A stretch of 64,000 bases of DNA, from positions 1 through 64,000 of the forward strand of contig NZ_BONY01000044.1 in assembly GCF_016862955.1 (NCBI RefSeq). Direction: 5' to 3'. Both the position numbers and the translations under genes were made by a program. Origin of the DNA: Rhizocola hellebori (GTDB lineage: Bacteria > Actinomycetota > Actinomycetes > Mycobacteriales > Micromonosporaceae). The notes under the pieces are model-generated. The model saw only the letters and a program-made list of their open reading frames with translations. It was not told the DNA's origin and did no database searches. Positions 49,985-57,565 of this stretch are shown in pieces (position 1 is the first letter of the stretch; every line of letters begins with the position of its first letter).

Positions 49985-50521
49985 GTGCTGGCCGACCGTG
50001 ACCGCCTATTAGCGCTATACCGGGAGCGAGTGACCGGCTACGACGCTGACGAGAATTTCCGCGACCGATGGCGGGCGTGGTGCCGCCTGCTCCTGGCCCA
50101 CGGCGGCGACCTCGTCGTCCCCCCGCTCCATCCCGAGCCCGACCTCGATCTGCTCCTCGCGATCGGGGTGCTGCAGGAGACCACGGTCACTGCCTTGGAC
50201 CTGGGCGGCGACTGCCACGCCAATGTCGCCAATTCCTGGCTCGACAGCCGGATCGCGGCCATCGGCACCGGCTACGCCCTGCACGAAGACCTGTGGCGAC
50301 AGCATTCGTGGGGAGTCAGCGCCGACGGCACCATCGTGGAGACCAAATCACCTCACGAGCGATACTTCGGCGCGACCTTGCCGCCAGGCGAATCCACCGT
50401 GCTTTTCGTATTGAACAGCTACCCGGGCGACGTGAAAGCGTTGCTGAAAACAAGCGGCGACCGGGTCCGCGAAATCATCCGGGTGATGCAAATGGTGCGG
50501 CAGCGGCTGTCAAAGTCTTGA
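49985..50521 (+). CDS. Hypothetical protein, soluble
   Basis: 178 aa from GTG 49985. Features include DENFRDRWRAWCRLLLAHG, PPLHPEPDLDLLLAIG and LFVLNSYPGDVKALL. No membrane segment or signal. I do not recognise the family. Its last about 103 bp overlap, on the other strand, the end of the frameshifted membrane protein gene. Confidence 0.6.
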   Translation: MLADRDRLLALYRERVTGYDADENFRDRWRAWCRLLLAHGGDLVVPPLHPEPDLDLLLAIGVLQETTVTALDLGGDCHANVANSWLDSRIAAIGTGYALHEDLWRQHSWGVSADGTIVETKSPHERYFGATLPPGESTVLFVLNSYPGDVKALLKTSGDRVREIIRVMQMVRQRLSKS

Positions 50522-51199
50522 GCCGCAGCGCAATTACGGCTTCGCGGAGCGGCTCCTACGGCGGCTGACCACAATTGCGCCAGAATCTCCGTCAACGACC
50601 CAAGAACACACAGGGATCCCAGTATCAGTGCCACAATCCATGGGACCGCGCTGCCAGTCTTCGCGGGCGCCAGACCACCCTTTGCGGTGCGGAACTCCGC
50701 CACGGCCGGCAGATACGGTGCCAGCTGCTCCTCAAACGCGGGATGCGGCTTCGCCACCGTAATCCAAGCGGCGTTCTCACTAAGCTTCGCCCCCAACAGG
50801 CGCCGCCACAGCCAGCCCCTTCTGACCAGCGCTACCATCCCGGTCACCATTAGCACCGCGGCCAAGACGGCCCAGAACGGCTTCGACCAGCCGATCGCCA
50901 CCACCAACAGCGCCAAGCCGCCAACAGCGAAGCCTGCCGCGATCCACATGAGGCGAATGCGCTCCCGCACACATCTGTCGCAGAACGGCCACGCCGACAC
51001 CGCCAACGTCATCCCCGAGGAAACCGCGGACCAGGAAGTACACGACAACCCCGAAGAGGAGCAGCAGGTATTGCCAATCGGGCGTGGCGGTCTCCAGCTT
51101 CACCTTCGTGCGCTGCACCTCCGGCCGGCCATGTTTGGCGCACACGGAAGGGATGCCGTAACCCGCATTCGGCCAATGGCTGGGTATCTCGATGACCAT
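50419..51199 (-). pseudogene. Membrane protein gene with one-base frameshift
   Basis: ATG 51199 has AGGAG 5 nt upstream and starts MVIEIPSHWPNAGYG, with CAKHGRPEVQRTKVKLET then a helix ending VVYFLVR. Near CCGCGG (51024-51029) the coding signal moves by +1. It continues SSGMTLAVSAWPFCDRCVRER, two helices (GFAVGGLALLVVAIGW, WAVLAAVLMVTGMVALV), a soluble segment and another helix (WIVALILGSLCVLG). Dropping one G gives one protein of about 260 aa with CxxH and CDRC metal-binding pairs. Decay or base-call error; family unknown. Confidence 0.7.
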
Positions 51200-51295
51200 T
51201 CTGCTCCTTTAAGGACGAGCCAGCATCATAGGCAAACCCGCCCACAATCCGCTGCCCCGATTCCCTCCGGCGCACGGCCCACGGCAGCCGCTCCA

Positions 51296-52066
51296 TCATC
51301 GACTGTCGTTCTCGTGCTGGCTTACCGTGTCACGGACCAGCTTTCGCAAGCGCATCGTTCCGCTCGCGGACATGTCACCCCACTCGATGCCATCAAGATG
51401 CGGCTTCGCGTCGGACCAAGCGTTGCTTTCAATACGCTCCTCGAGAATGGTCAAGAGCGTGTGCCGAACGGTCTCCTCCGCGTCTCTGTCGTGGTCGTCC
51501 ACCATCGGTAGTCGCACATATGCGCATAGCACATCGACACACAATCGCCGAAACCTCGGCCAGCCGTCCGCCAATTCAGCCATCGCATAGACGCCTGCGA
51601 GCCGAACGGCAGGTGATGCATTCCCAAGTAGGAGACTCGTGCTGTTGAAAACCTCGGTGAACAGCTGGTAATTGGCCTCACGGGCCGAAAGCTCCTGGCG
51701 TGCATCCGCTCGTTCCGTTATACGTTGCTTCCGGTACGCGACGACCAATGCCACTATCCCGCCGATGCCCCCAGTAATGATCAGCGCGATCCGGGCAACC
51801 TCAAGCAGAGCGTCGGTGTCGAGCCGTTGTGTCGCGATGCTCGGGCGCCCGAGGAGCAGCCATATCGACGTGACCGAGGCAAGAAAGACCACGAGGCCGG
51901 TGCCGATAACTATTGCGACTGAACGCCAAATAGGCGAAAGACCTTGGTATCTCTGGGTACGCGCCCAGTCTGGCGAGTCGTCATTGAGATCCATGGCCAT
52001 AGTTCTATCAGGGGCAAACAAGCCGTCGTCCAGTGTGGAGCGAGCCCGTTTGATCCGGGCCGGCAT
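51296..52066 (-). CDS. Two-helix membrane protein resembling N-terminus of pentapeptide-repeat proteins
   Basis: 256 aa from ATG 52066; ATG 52000 (MAMDLND) is an alternative and neither has a good ribosome site. Two helices (about 50-75 and 90-110) are followed by KQRITERADARQELSAREANY, FTEVFNSTSLLLGNASPAVR, LAGVYAMAELADGWPRFRRL and CVDVLCAYVRLP. That block usually precedes pentapeptide repeats in actinomycete proteins, but no repeats follow here. Signal transduction at the membrane is a guess. Confidence 0.75.
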   Translation of the reverse strand: MPARIKRARSTLDDGLFAPDRTMAMDLNDDSPDWARTQRYQGLSPIWRSVAIVIGTGLVVFLASVTSIWLLLGRPSIATQRLDTDALLEVARIALIITGGIGGIVALVVAYRKQRITERADARQELSAREANYQLFTEVFNSTSLLLGNASPAVRLAGVYAMAELADGWPRFRRLCVDVLCAYVRLPMVDDHDRDAEETVRHTLLTILEERIESNAWSDAKPHLDGIEWGDMSASGTMRLRKLVRDTVSQHENDSR

Positions 52067-52310
52067 GGTGTTGGCGAGTCGTGCCCCGGAGAGGCCTAGG
52101 GATGATCAAGCGTCAGCAGATCGGGGTGACCACGCACCCCGTCCTCATGCGGGTTGGATCTTGCCTAGTCACCAGGCCGTCCCTGACGATCTCCGCCTCC
52201 TGCGAATCATCCGCCAATCCGAGTGCATTGCGCGCGGACGGTCTGGCCGGCCGGCACCGGCTCGGCGCGCAGCGGGATGAACCCTACGAGGAGCCTTCTG
52301 TGCCCGGTTG
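52067..52310. other. Gene-free stretch with small hairpin
   Basis: No convincing gene. CGGGGTG (52122-52128) and CACCCCG (52135-52141) form a 7-bp hairpin with a 6-nt loop. The stretch separates the last chromosomal-type gene from the Nudix gene. Confidence 0.5.
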
Positions 52311-52787
52311 CTAGCCAAGGTGCGGCCGGTCGAGCGCAGCAATGAAGTGGTCTACGCGCATTCGCATGGAGCGGTCCATGGTGAGGCCGGCCAGTTCGTC
52401 TCGCGGCACCCAGCGGACTTCGCGGGATTCGTCGCTGGGTGTGGGCTCACCGGATAACGGGCGAGCGAGGAAGACGACCGAGAACTCTTGGCGCGCTTCG
52501 CCATCGCTCGTGTAGAGGATGACGTGTCGCGGGTCGGTGTAGATGCCGACAAGGCCAGTGACCTCGACCTGGATGCCGGTTTCCTCGGCGGTCTCGCGGA
52601 CGGCTGCGGCGGGAAGTGACTCGCCCAGTTCCATCGCACCGCCTGGCAAAGCCCAGTTGCCGTTGTCTGAGCGGCGGATCATGAGGATGTCACCAGAATC
52701 GTTGACTACCAACGCATTGGCCGAGGGGACGACGCTGTTAGCGCGCGGAGCGGCTGGGTCGTCGAAATAGTCGATGCGGCCTGGCAC
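52311..52787 (-). CDS. Nudix hydrolase
   Basis: 158 aa. The Nudix box is complete: GGAMELGESLPAAAVRETAE followed by ETGI (GX5EX7REUXEEXGU). It hydrolyses nucleoside-diphosphate-linked compounds; the substrate cannot be told. Nudix genes are common accessory genes of actinomycete integrative elements. It stands beside a tRNA-Met 3' fragment and has a near-identical relative at 63828-64000, so it belongs to the element boundary. Confidence 0.92.
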   Translation of the reverse strand: MPGRIDYFDDPAAPRANSVVPSANALVVNDSGDILMIRRSDNGNWALPGGAMELGESLPAAAVRETAEETGIQVEVTGLVGIYTDPRHVILYTSDGEARQEFSVVFLARPLSGEPTPSDESREVRWVPRDELAGLTMDRSMRMRVDHFIAALDRPHLG

Positions 52788-52816
52788 GGCTGGTGCCTCA
52801 TTTCCGGGGAAATGAA

Positions 52817-52852
52817 AAACGCTCGACCAGAGTGATCTCTGATCGAGCGTTT
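52817..52852 (-). terminator. Strong terminator following the tRNA-Met fragment
   Basis: A 10-bp stem (AAACGCTCGA at 52817-52826, TCGAGCGTTT at 52843-52852) continues, after one mismatch, with 5 more pairs and a TGAT loop. On the minus strand TTTTTCATTTCC follows. It lies just downstream of the tRNA 3' end, so it is probably the original terminator of the intact tRNA gene. Confidence 0.88.
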
Positions 52853-52859
52853 CCCGTTG

Positions 52860-52901
52860 TAGCGGGGACAGGATTTGAACCTGCGACCTCTGGGTTATGA
52901 G
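52860..52901 (-). other. Attachment site: 3' half of tRNA-Met(CAT)
   Basis: The minus strand reads from the anticodon loop CTCATAA through CCCAG, the T-arm GCAGGTTCAAATCCTGT, and the acceptor strand CCCCGCT with discriminator A. The expected 5' anticodon stem and D-arm are missing; upstream sequence (CTTGGAATC) does not pair with CCCAG. A tRNA fragment from anticodon loop to 3' end is the classic core duplicated by tyrosine integrases. The intact tRNA should lie at the other end of the element, at higher coordinates. Confidence 0.8.
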
Positions 52902-53006
52902 GATTCCAAGTCCTGTCCCACCCGCTCATCGCAGTCTCGACGGTCCTGGCCAACCACATGATCGCGTCCGCCTCGTCTCACGCGAACGTCACGGTCCGAC
53001 TCGTTT

Positions 53007-53027
53007 CGTTAGCAAATCCGTTAGCAA
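53007..53027. repeat. Direct repeats CGTTAGCAA, possible integrase arm sites
   Basis: CGTTAGCAA occurs at 53007-53015 and 53019-53027, a 12-bp period, about 105 bp from the tRNA core on the element side. Short direct repeats at this distance match arm-type sites of tyrosine integrases. No integrase gene is found near this end; the role is inferred. Confidence 0.5.
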
Positions 53028-53242
53028 GTTGGCGTGATCAACAGCGATCCGACTCATTGCTCACCTACCTTGATCCTTCCGGCCCACGCGAACAGGCCAG
53101 GACGGTAGGCCCGTTCCCAGACGTCCTTGCAGGCACGGATCACAGCAGCCCACCAGAAGTCGAGACTCAGTTCAGGCCCTCATGGGCAGCTACACCTCGG
53201 CCGTACGTGATGCCTGATCCGTGCGGCCGAGCGGCGATCCTC

Positions 53243-53737
53243 TTACTTTCTCGTGATGGTCATGTTGACGCCGCTGTCGGGATGGTAGGACCAGGAGGCG
53301 TGAAAGGACCCCCAGTCTCCAGAGCGCCGGCCGTCGAGAGCCCGAGTCGCACCCAACTCGGACCTCAAGGCGTCAGAGACGTCGAGCTCGGTCCAGAAGC
53401 ACTCCAGCTGTGAATAGCTGATCCCTGGCTGCTCCTCCCCTTGAGACTTTAAGATCAAAGTGTTTCCCTCGTCGCCAACAGTGGCGTACGCCGAGCTTGG
53501 TGCACATTTCCTCTTCGCGGTCTCTAACGGTGACTCGGTCACTTCCTGAGCGGCATCTGCCAGGGACTTGTCGTTGACCGCCAACCAAAGGACAACCCCG
53601 CCACCCGCAACCACGAGTACAGCGAGCGCCGCCAGCAAGATCGTGAACCGTCTTGAGCGCCTTCGCCTCTTCGGCGGCGCAGTCGGAGGCTTCCCAATCT
53701 GGAGAAAGATCTGGCCACTCTCATGGTCCTGCATCAT
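53243..53737 (-). CDS. Single-pass membrane protein, hypothetical
   Basis: 164 aa from ATG 53737 (GGGAG 5 nt upstream). A Pro/Arg/Lys-rich cytoplasmic head (PPTAPPKRRRRSRR) precedes a membrane helix (about 32-52). The outer domain (about 55-164) has two cysteines (KRKCAPS, LECFWTE) and ends in a beta-rich segment WGSFHASWSYHPDSGVNMTI. Unknown function. Composition is less GC-rich than the chromosomal genes to the left. Confidence 0.7.
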   Translation of the reverse strand: MMQDHESGQIFLQIGKPPTAPPKRRRRSRRFTILLAALAVLVVAGGGVVLWLAVNDKSLADAAQEVTESPLETAKRKCAPSSAYATVGDEGNTLILKSQGEEQPGISYSQLECFWTELDVSDALRSELGATRALDGRRSGDWGSFHASWSYHPDSGVNMTITRK

Positions 53738-54204
53738 TAGCTCTCCCACCGGACGTCACTCCACAAGCCAAGCTCCTGCTTGGGCTAGACATAACAGGCG
53801 TATCCATATTGGTACGACACTGGAATACCTGAAACCACCACCCAGTCATCTCTGACCCAATTGCAGACACGGCAACCCGGTTAATCAGGTGAAAGACATA
53901 GCCGTTCAGGTGACGCACTCTTGACCCGCCTCGGGCCACGGACCTGCCGCAGAATCACCCGGCGCAGGAACAGCGACCCTGAACCTACGGATTAACCGCA
54001 GGAAGATCGCTAACGGTCAAACAAGAGGTCAGACGGCCATCGCGGTGTTCCGGGGTCCGCTATCGGTCGATGGCGTTGCTGTACTTTGCTGCTGTATGGA
54101 AGACGCCATGGCCGGACGGCTGATGAGCTTTGATTGGGGGTGTACTCGCCGGGTCTTCTTGAGAGCTCAGATCATGGCACAGCGCCAGGCTGGAGATCGC
54201 TTAC
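53738..54204. other. Gene-free stretch
   Basis: About 470 bp without a convincing gene; possible short frames here have poor composition. I see no repeats or clear promoters. Confidence 0.5.
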
Positions 54205-55200
54205 TCACCTGCTCTTCCATTCAGCTGCCCGACGACCTTTTGCAACGTCTTCATGTTTCGTGAGATGCACGGTGCCTTGCGCTGTCATGGCGAGGTCACT
54301 TCTGGCGGGGCGCATGGTGATGCCGAAGTCCAACATCACCGCAACCTTGCCAGCCCACATTTCCTTGGTAAGGGAGCATCGGAGATAGGACCTAAAGAAC
54401 CCCGGGCCGTCGATGATTATCTGATCTTCTCCTTGGTGCACAGTGTGCACACGGCGGTCCTCGGTGCGGGCGACGACACCGATCGAGCCCCATCGAGATT
54501 GGCGCTGAGCAAATAGGCCGACCTCGACATCGTCAAAGTAGGCCTTGTCCTTGGGAAAGGCCAGCCATCCCTCGGCCTGGTGGTTGGGCAATACGATTGA
54601 GTCACCCATCGCGGCATGGACGTAGTACACAGCTGTGAGGGTGAGGGAATAGGAGTCCTCCTCGCGGCGGTCTAGGGCCGCTTCGGCGTCCATCAAGGTC
54701 AACGTCGGCAGGTCGGACGCCGGAAGTAATATGCGGATCAGTTCTGCGCGTGTGGCGGTACGCACGGTAGTGCCGTTACGCCACGGCACCTCCAGTGCCA
54801 CGGGTCCTCCGCCTTGCTTGCCAAAAACCTCGTTTTGAACGACATACGGCGCTTGGTCCGTCTGGAAAAGCAGAGCGACGACCTCCTTACCTTGGACCTG
54901 GAACGCTACATCGCGCAGGGCTGGTACGGCGCCGTCAAAGTTGGCGCTGACGGCCGGCCACCACGTCGCGAGATCGTCGGCGGCAACTCCGGTGACGCCG
55001 GACTTTTCGTCGACGCCGATCAGCCAAAGTGCTTGATCTCCGGCGATGGAGTTGCATAAACCGGCGATGCGGCGAGCCGCCTTGTTGGGTTCACTCGGCC
55101 ACACGCTCTTGAGTTCAACGTTGGAATCCTCGACCTTCGCACCCGCAGTTAGCCGGTTGATCACTCGAAGTGCCCAAGCCTCAATCTCGACGGTGCGCAC
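54205..55200 (-). CDS. AlbA_2 (Schlafen-type) domain protein
   Basis: 331 aa from GTG 55200 (AGAGGA about 7 nt upstream; GTG 55206 abuts that site). The N-terminal about 25-130 matches AlbA_2: SNVELKSVWPSEPNKAARRI, AGLCNSIAGDQALWLIGVDE. ExK-type residues there form the nuclease or nucleic-acid site in Schlafen-like proteins. The C-terminal half (about 150-331) is of unknown fold. AlbA_2 proteins occur in phage defence and toxin settings as well as regulators. It lies in the putative integrated element. Confidence 0.8.
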   Translation of the reverse strand: MRTVEIEAWALRVINRLTAGAKVEDSNVELKSVWPSEPNKAARRIAGLCNSIAGDQALWLIGVDEKSGVTGVAADDLATWWPAVSANFDGAVPALRDVAFQVQGKEVVALLFQTDQAPYVVQNEVFGKQGGGPVALEVPWRNGTTVRTATRAELIRILLPASDLPTLTLMDAEAALDRREEDSYSLTLTAVYYVHAAMGDSIVLPNHQAEGWLAFPKDKAYFDDVEVGLFAQRQSRWGSIGVVARTEDRRVHTVHQGEDQIIIDGPGFFRSYLRCSLTKEMWAGKVAVMLDFGITMRPARSDLAMTAQGTVHLTKHEDVAKGRRAAEWKSR

Positions 55201-55447
55201 GTACACATCCTCTCGGCTTGTCGGATGGGCCCTGAATAGCTGCGATCGACAACTTTAGCGGTTCCTGCTCACTACCTGACCTTGGAGGAGTTGACTAGCC
55301 AACGTCGATCTTGGCTACACCTTGGGCGCGGTAGCCTAGACTTGGGCAGGATTCCTGTCCTGTACTCGATTCCCAACCCCGGAAGGGGCCGCTGGTGCGG
55401 CACATCGTATTCGCGACATACGTCCTCTCTGGCTTGCCGCCGTAGCT

Positions 55448-55654
55448 TTGGTGGGCTACTTCTGGGCCGTCGGTGAGCTTGGACTCGCAGAGGCCAACGT
55501 AAACTTGATCCTCAACTTGGTCTCAAGTGGAGTCGCGTTCGCGATTGGTGATTGGGTAGAGGACAGGAATCCCACAACCGCCATTGCGTCTCTTGCACCG
55601 TCAGCTTGGGAATTTCCGATCAACTCGAACATACGTCTGTTTTGGATAGTGTGA
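55448..55654 (+). CDS. Possible small membrane protein
   Basis: The frame from TTG 55448 codes 68 aa: a hydrophobic start (LVGYFWAVGELGLA) then LILNLVSSGVAFAIGDWVED. The same frame is open upstream to TAG near 55335 and adds RDIRPLWLAAVA, so a longer product with an unusual start, or a fragment of a broken gene, is possible. No ribosome site. Low support. Confidence 0.3.
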   Translation: MVGYFWAVGELGLAEANVNLILNLVSSGVAFAIGDWVEDRNPTTAIASLAPSAWEFPINSNIRLFWIV

Positions 55655-56400
55655 CCAGCGGTGAATCCGCCCGATGGTGCCCGCTCATGACCACTCTGGG
55701 ACTGGGGTACTGGCCCACCGCTGGCCCGTTCGATCTCGGTTTCCGTAGAGGTTGCCCCTGCCCGTCACCGTCGCTCCCGCCCTTCGGGCAGCGGGCGAGA
55801 AAGCGGGCTGCCCCGCAGTCGCGGACCCGGCGGCGGTCGCACGGACGCTTGGCGGCCCGCTTTCTTGTCTGCTGGGCTCTGCCCGGGAGCGACCTCCGGC
55901 GGGGTGGCCTTCGCGTGCCCCCAGCTCGGAGCTTGAGCTCCCCGCCGGAGGCGAGAGGTCTGGAAGCACGGCGGTGGAGGAGCGAAGCGACGACCCTCGG
56001 CGGGAGCAGTGGAGTGGAACCACAACGGACCTGCGACATGGGCTAGAACTTTCGGGGCATGTCGATGAGAAAATTAGTTCGATCCGGGGATCTGAAAATA
56101 TGAAATGACCGCACGCGAACGCGGCCAACTTTGCGATTCTCAATGTTTAAGACAAAGAGGAAGCGGCCGGCTCCGCCCCGCTGGGCGGCCGGAGGCCGAG
56201 CCCGGCGGCGCGGACCCGGCCATAATGCCAGAAGGGGGTGGGCGGTCCCGTAACTGGTCGTTGATCTGACTCTTCGGTATGAACATAAGCATTGTGTTCA
56301 GCTGGCACGGCGCAATACTTACTTCAGCGAGCGCTGCCAAGGTTCAGCGGCTCGGATGGCCCTTAAGGGTCGAGTGAGAACAGCGGAGCTGGGAGGTTTA
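55655..56400. other. Gene-free, hairpin-rich stretch upstream of the TIR gene
   Basis: About 750 bp of very GC-rich DNA without a believable gene. Inverted repeats: AGAAAGCGGGC (55798-55808) with GCCCGCTTTCT (55855-55865); perfect 12-bp arms CCTCCGGCGGGG (55893-55904) and CCCCGCCGGAGG (55940-55951); and GGAGCT-TG-AGCTCC (55928-55941) nested inside the latter. A GC-rich block follows at 56160-56222. Candidates are a structured RNA, oriT or replication origin of the element, or a long leader; none is proven. Confidence 0.6.
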
Positions 56401-57252
56401 ATGGCACGGCGCGTCTTCATTAGCTATAGCCATAGAGATGAATCGATCGTGCGAATGCTGGATGCTAGCTTGACGGCCGCTGGCGTGGAGACCTTTCTCG
56501 ATGACCGCGACATCCGAATTGGCGATTCATTTGTCGAAAGAATCTACGAAGGGCTGGCTGCGGCCACTGACTTGCTGTATGTCGTGTCAACGTCCTCTGT
56601 GAATTCGGCGTGGGTCGCCGAGGAACTTGGCGTTGCAAAAGTAAAGCAGAAGCAGACCGACGGTTTTCGAATCCTCCCAGTCTTAGTTGACGACTGCGAC
56701 GTACCTATCTCGGTTAAGCACATTCGTTATGCAGACATGCGTCAGTGGAAAGATCCTCTTCGCTATCGCGCTGCATTGGGAAAGCTATTGGCAAGCCTAG
56801 ATGTGAAATTGGTGCCGATAGCTGGTGAGCTGACTGCCTGGTGGCTTGAGAGTGGCCGCAAGATGCGAGATGCACGTCACGTCTTGAATGAGTACCTTGG
56901 TTACCTGAACTTCGTGATCGGCTGGGCGCAGTGGTTCCAAGATCGCAGCATTCTGAATGACGGAAAGCTTTCCACGAAGCCACTCGATGAAGATCGATAT
57001 GATATGCGCATCAACCAGGCGGTCGAGGAGATCGCAGATCTAATCGAACCTCTGGTCGCGGTCGACCGACGCATCGCGGCGTTCAAAGAAGAATCAATGG
57101 CGTTCCTTGCTGCTCCCTCAAGCAATTGGATGGAGCATGATGCGATACGAAAGTTACGAGATCCGTTGAGACGCGCCTTGTCTCTGCTGGATGAACTAGA
57201 GGACGAGGTCACAACGGTGATCCACTCCACGATTCAGGCAGCAACCTCGTAG
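56401..57252 (+). CDS. TIR-domain protein with C-terminal helical domain
   Basis: 283 aa from ATG 56401 (GGGAGG 4 nt upstream). The TIR domain (about 1-130) has RRVFISYSHRDES, GVETFLDDRDIRIGDSF, LLYVVSTSSVNSAWVAEELG and RILPVLVDDCDVP. The Glu of WVAEELG is at the place of the NADase catalytic Glu of bacterial TIR proteins. The rest (about 150-283) is mostly helical (MRINQAVEEIADLIEPLV, IRKLRDPLRRALSLLDELED) and of unknown fold. GC is clearly lower than in neighbours, which suggests transfer. An anti-phage NAD-depleting effector or signalling enzyme is likely; the partner may be the NB-ARC/TPR gene that converges on it. Confidence 0.88.
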   Translation: MARRVFISYSHRDESIVRMLDASLTAAGVETFLDDRDIRIGDSFVERIYEGLAAATDLLYVVSTSSVNSAWVAEELGVAKVKQKQTDGFRILPVLVDDCDVPISVKHIRYADMRQWKDPLRYRAALGKLLASLDVKLVPIAGELTAWWLESGRKMRDARHVLNEYLGYLNFVIGWAQWFQDRSILNDGKLSTKPLDEDRYDMRINQAVEEIADLIEPLVAVDRRIAAFKEESMAFLAAPSSNWMEHDAIRKLRDPLRRALSLLDELEDEVTTVIHSTIQAATS

Positions 57253-57565
57253 CGTCGTGTTTGATGGACTGATGAAACTGACCTGGCAGAGGTTTGAACC
57301 TCGGGTGTCCCGTCGGCGGCCAGGGTCGGCCGCGTACGCGGCCGTTTAATGACAATGAAGAACAACTCGGCAGTGCGGAAACAGCCCGGATGTCTTGTCT
57401 CGGGTGATGCTCTCCCCTGTGTGTCCCAGTTGATACTTTCCATGCCGTGATGCGGCTGGCCGATCATGTGATGTTTGCGGACGTCGCTTGGCCGGGAGCC
57501 GGGATTGGCTTTGAGCCGGCCTGAGGGCACGCAGTGGATGCTCGGTGTCAGCGAATTTGTGGGGC
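57253..57565. other. Convergent gap between TIR and NB-ARC genes
   Basis: 313 bp without a gene. It holds the hairpin listed separately at 57326-57343 and a T-arm-like palindrome AGGTTTGAACCT near 57290. Nothing else is recognised. Confidence 0.5.
57326..57343. terminator. Hairpin between the convergent TIR and NB-ARC genes
   Basis: CGGCCGCG (57326-57333) and CGCGGCCG (57336-57343) form an 8-bp stem followed by TTT on the plus strand. Placed 75 bp after the TIR stop, it is a plausible terminator. Confidence 0.6.

Noticed and set aside
52958-53413. Plus-strand frame of 151 codons
   Set aside because: Its second half is antisense to the membrane protein gene at 53243-53737, which has a helix and ribosome site; the first half has poor composition.
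55552-56046. Plus and minus frames through the hairpin-rich stretch
   Set aside because: Products are Pro/Arg/Ser-rich without domains, and the sequence is dominated by inverted repeats.
55655-57252. Retron or CRISPR-like system around the TIR gene
   Set aside because: There is no reverse transcriptase and no regular short repeats with unique spacers in the window.
57270-57310. T-arm-like palindrome AGGTTTGAACCT with TGCCAGG beside it, as a second tRNA fragment
   Set aside because: Only the T-arm pattern fits; there is no anticodon loop and no match to the tRNA-Met core, so chance is likely.
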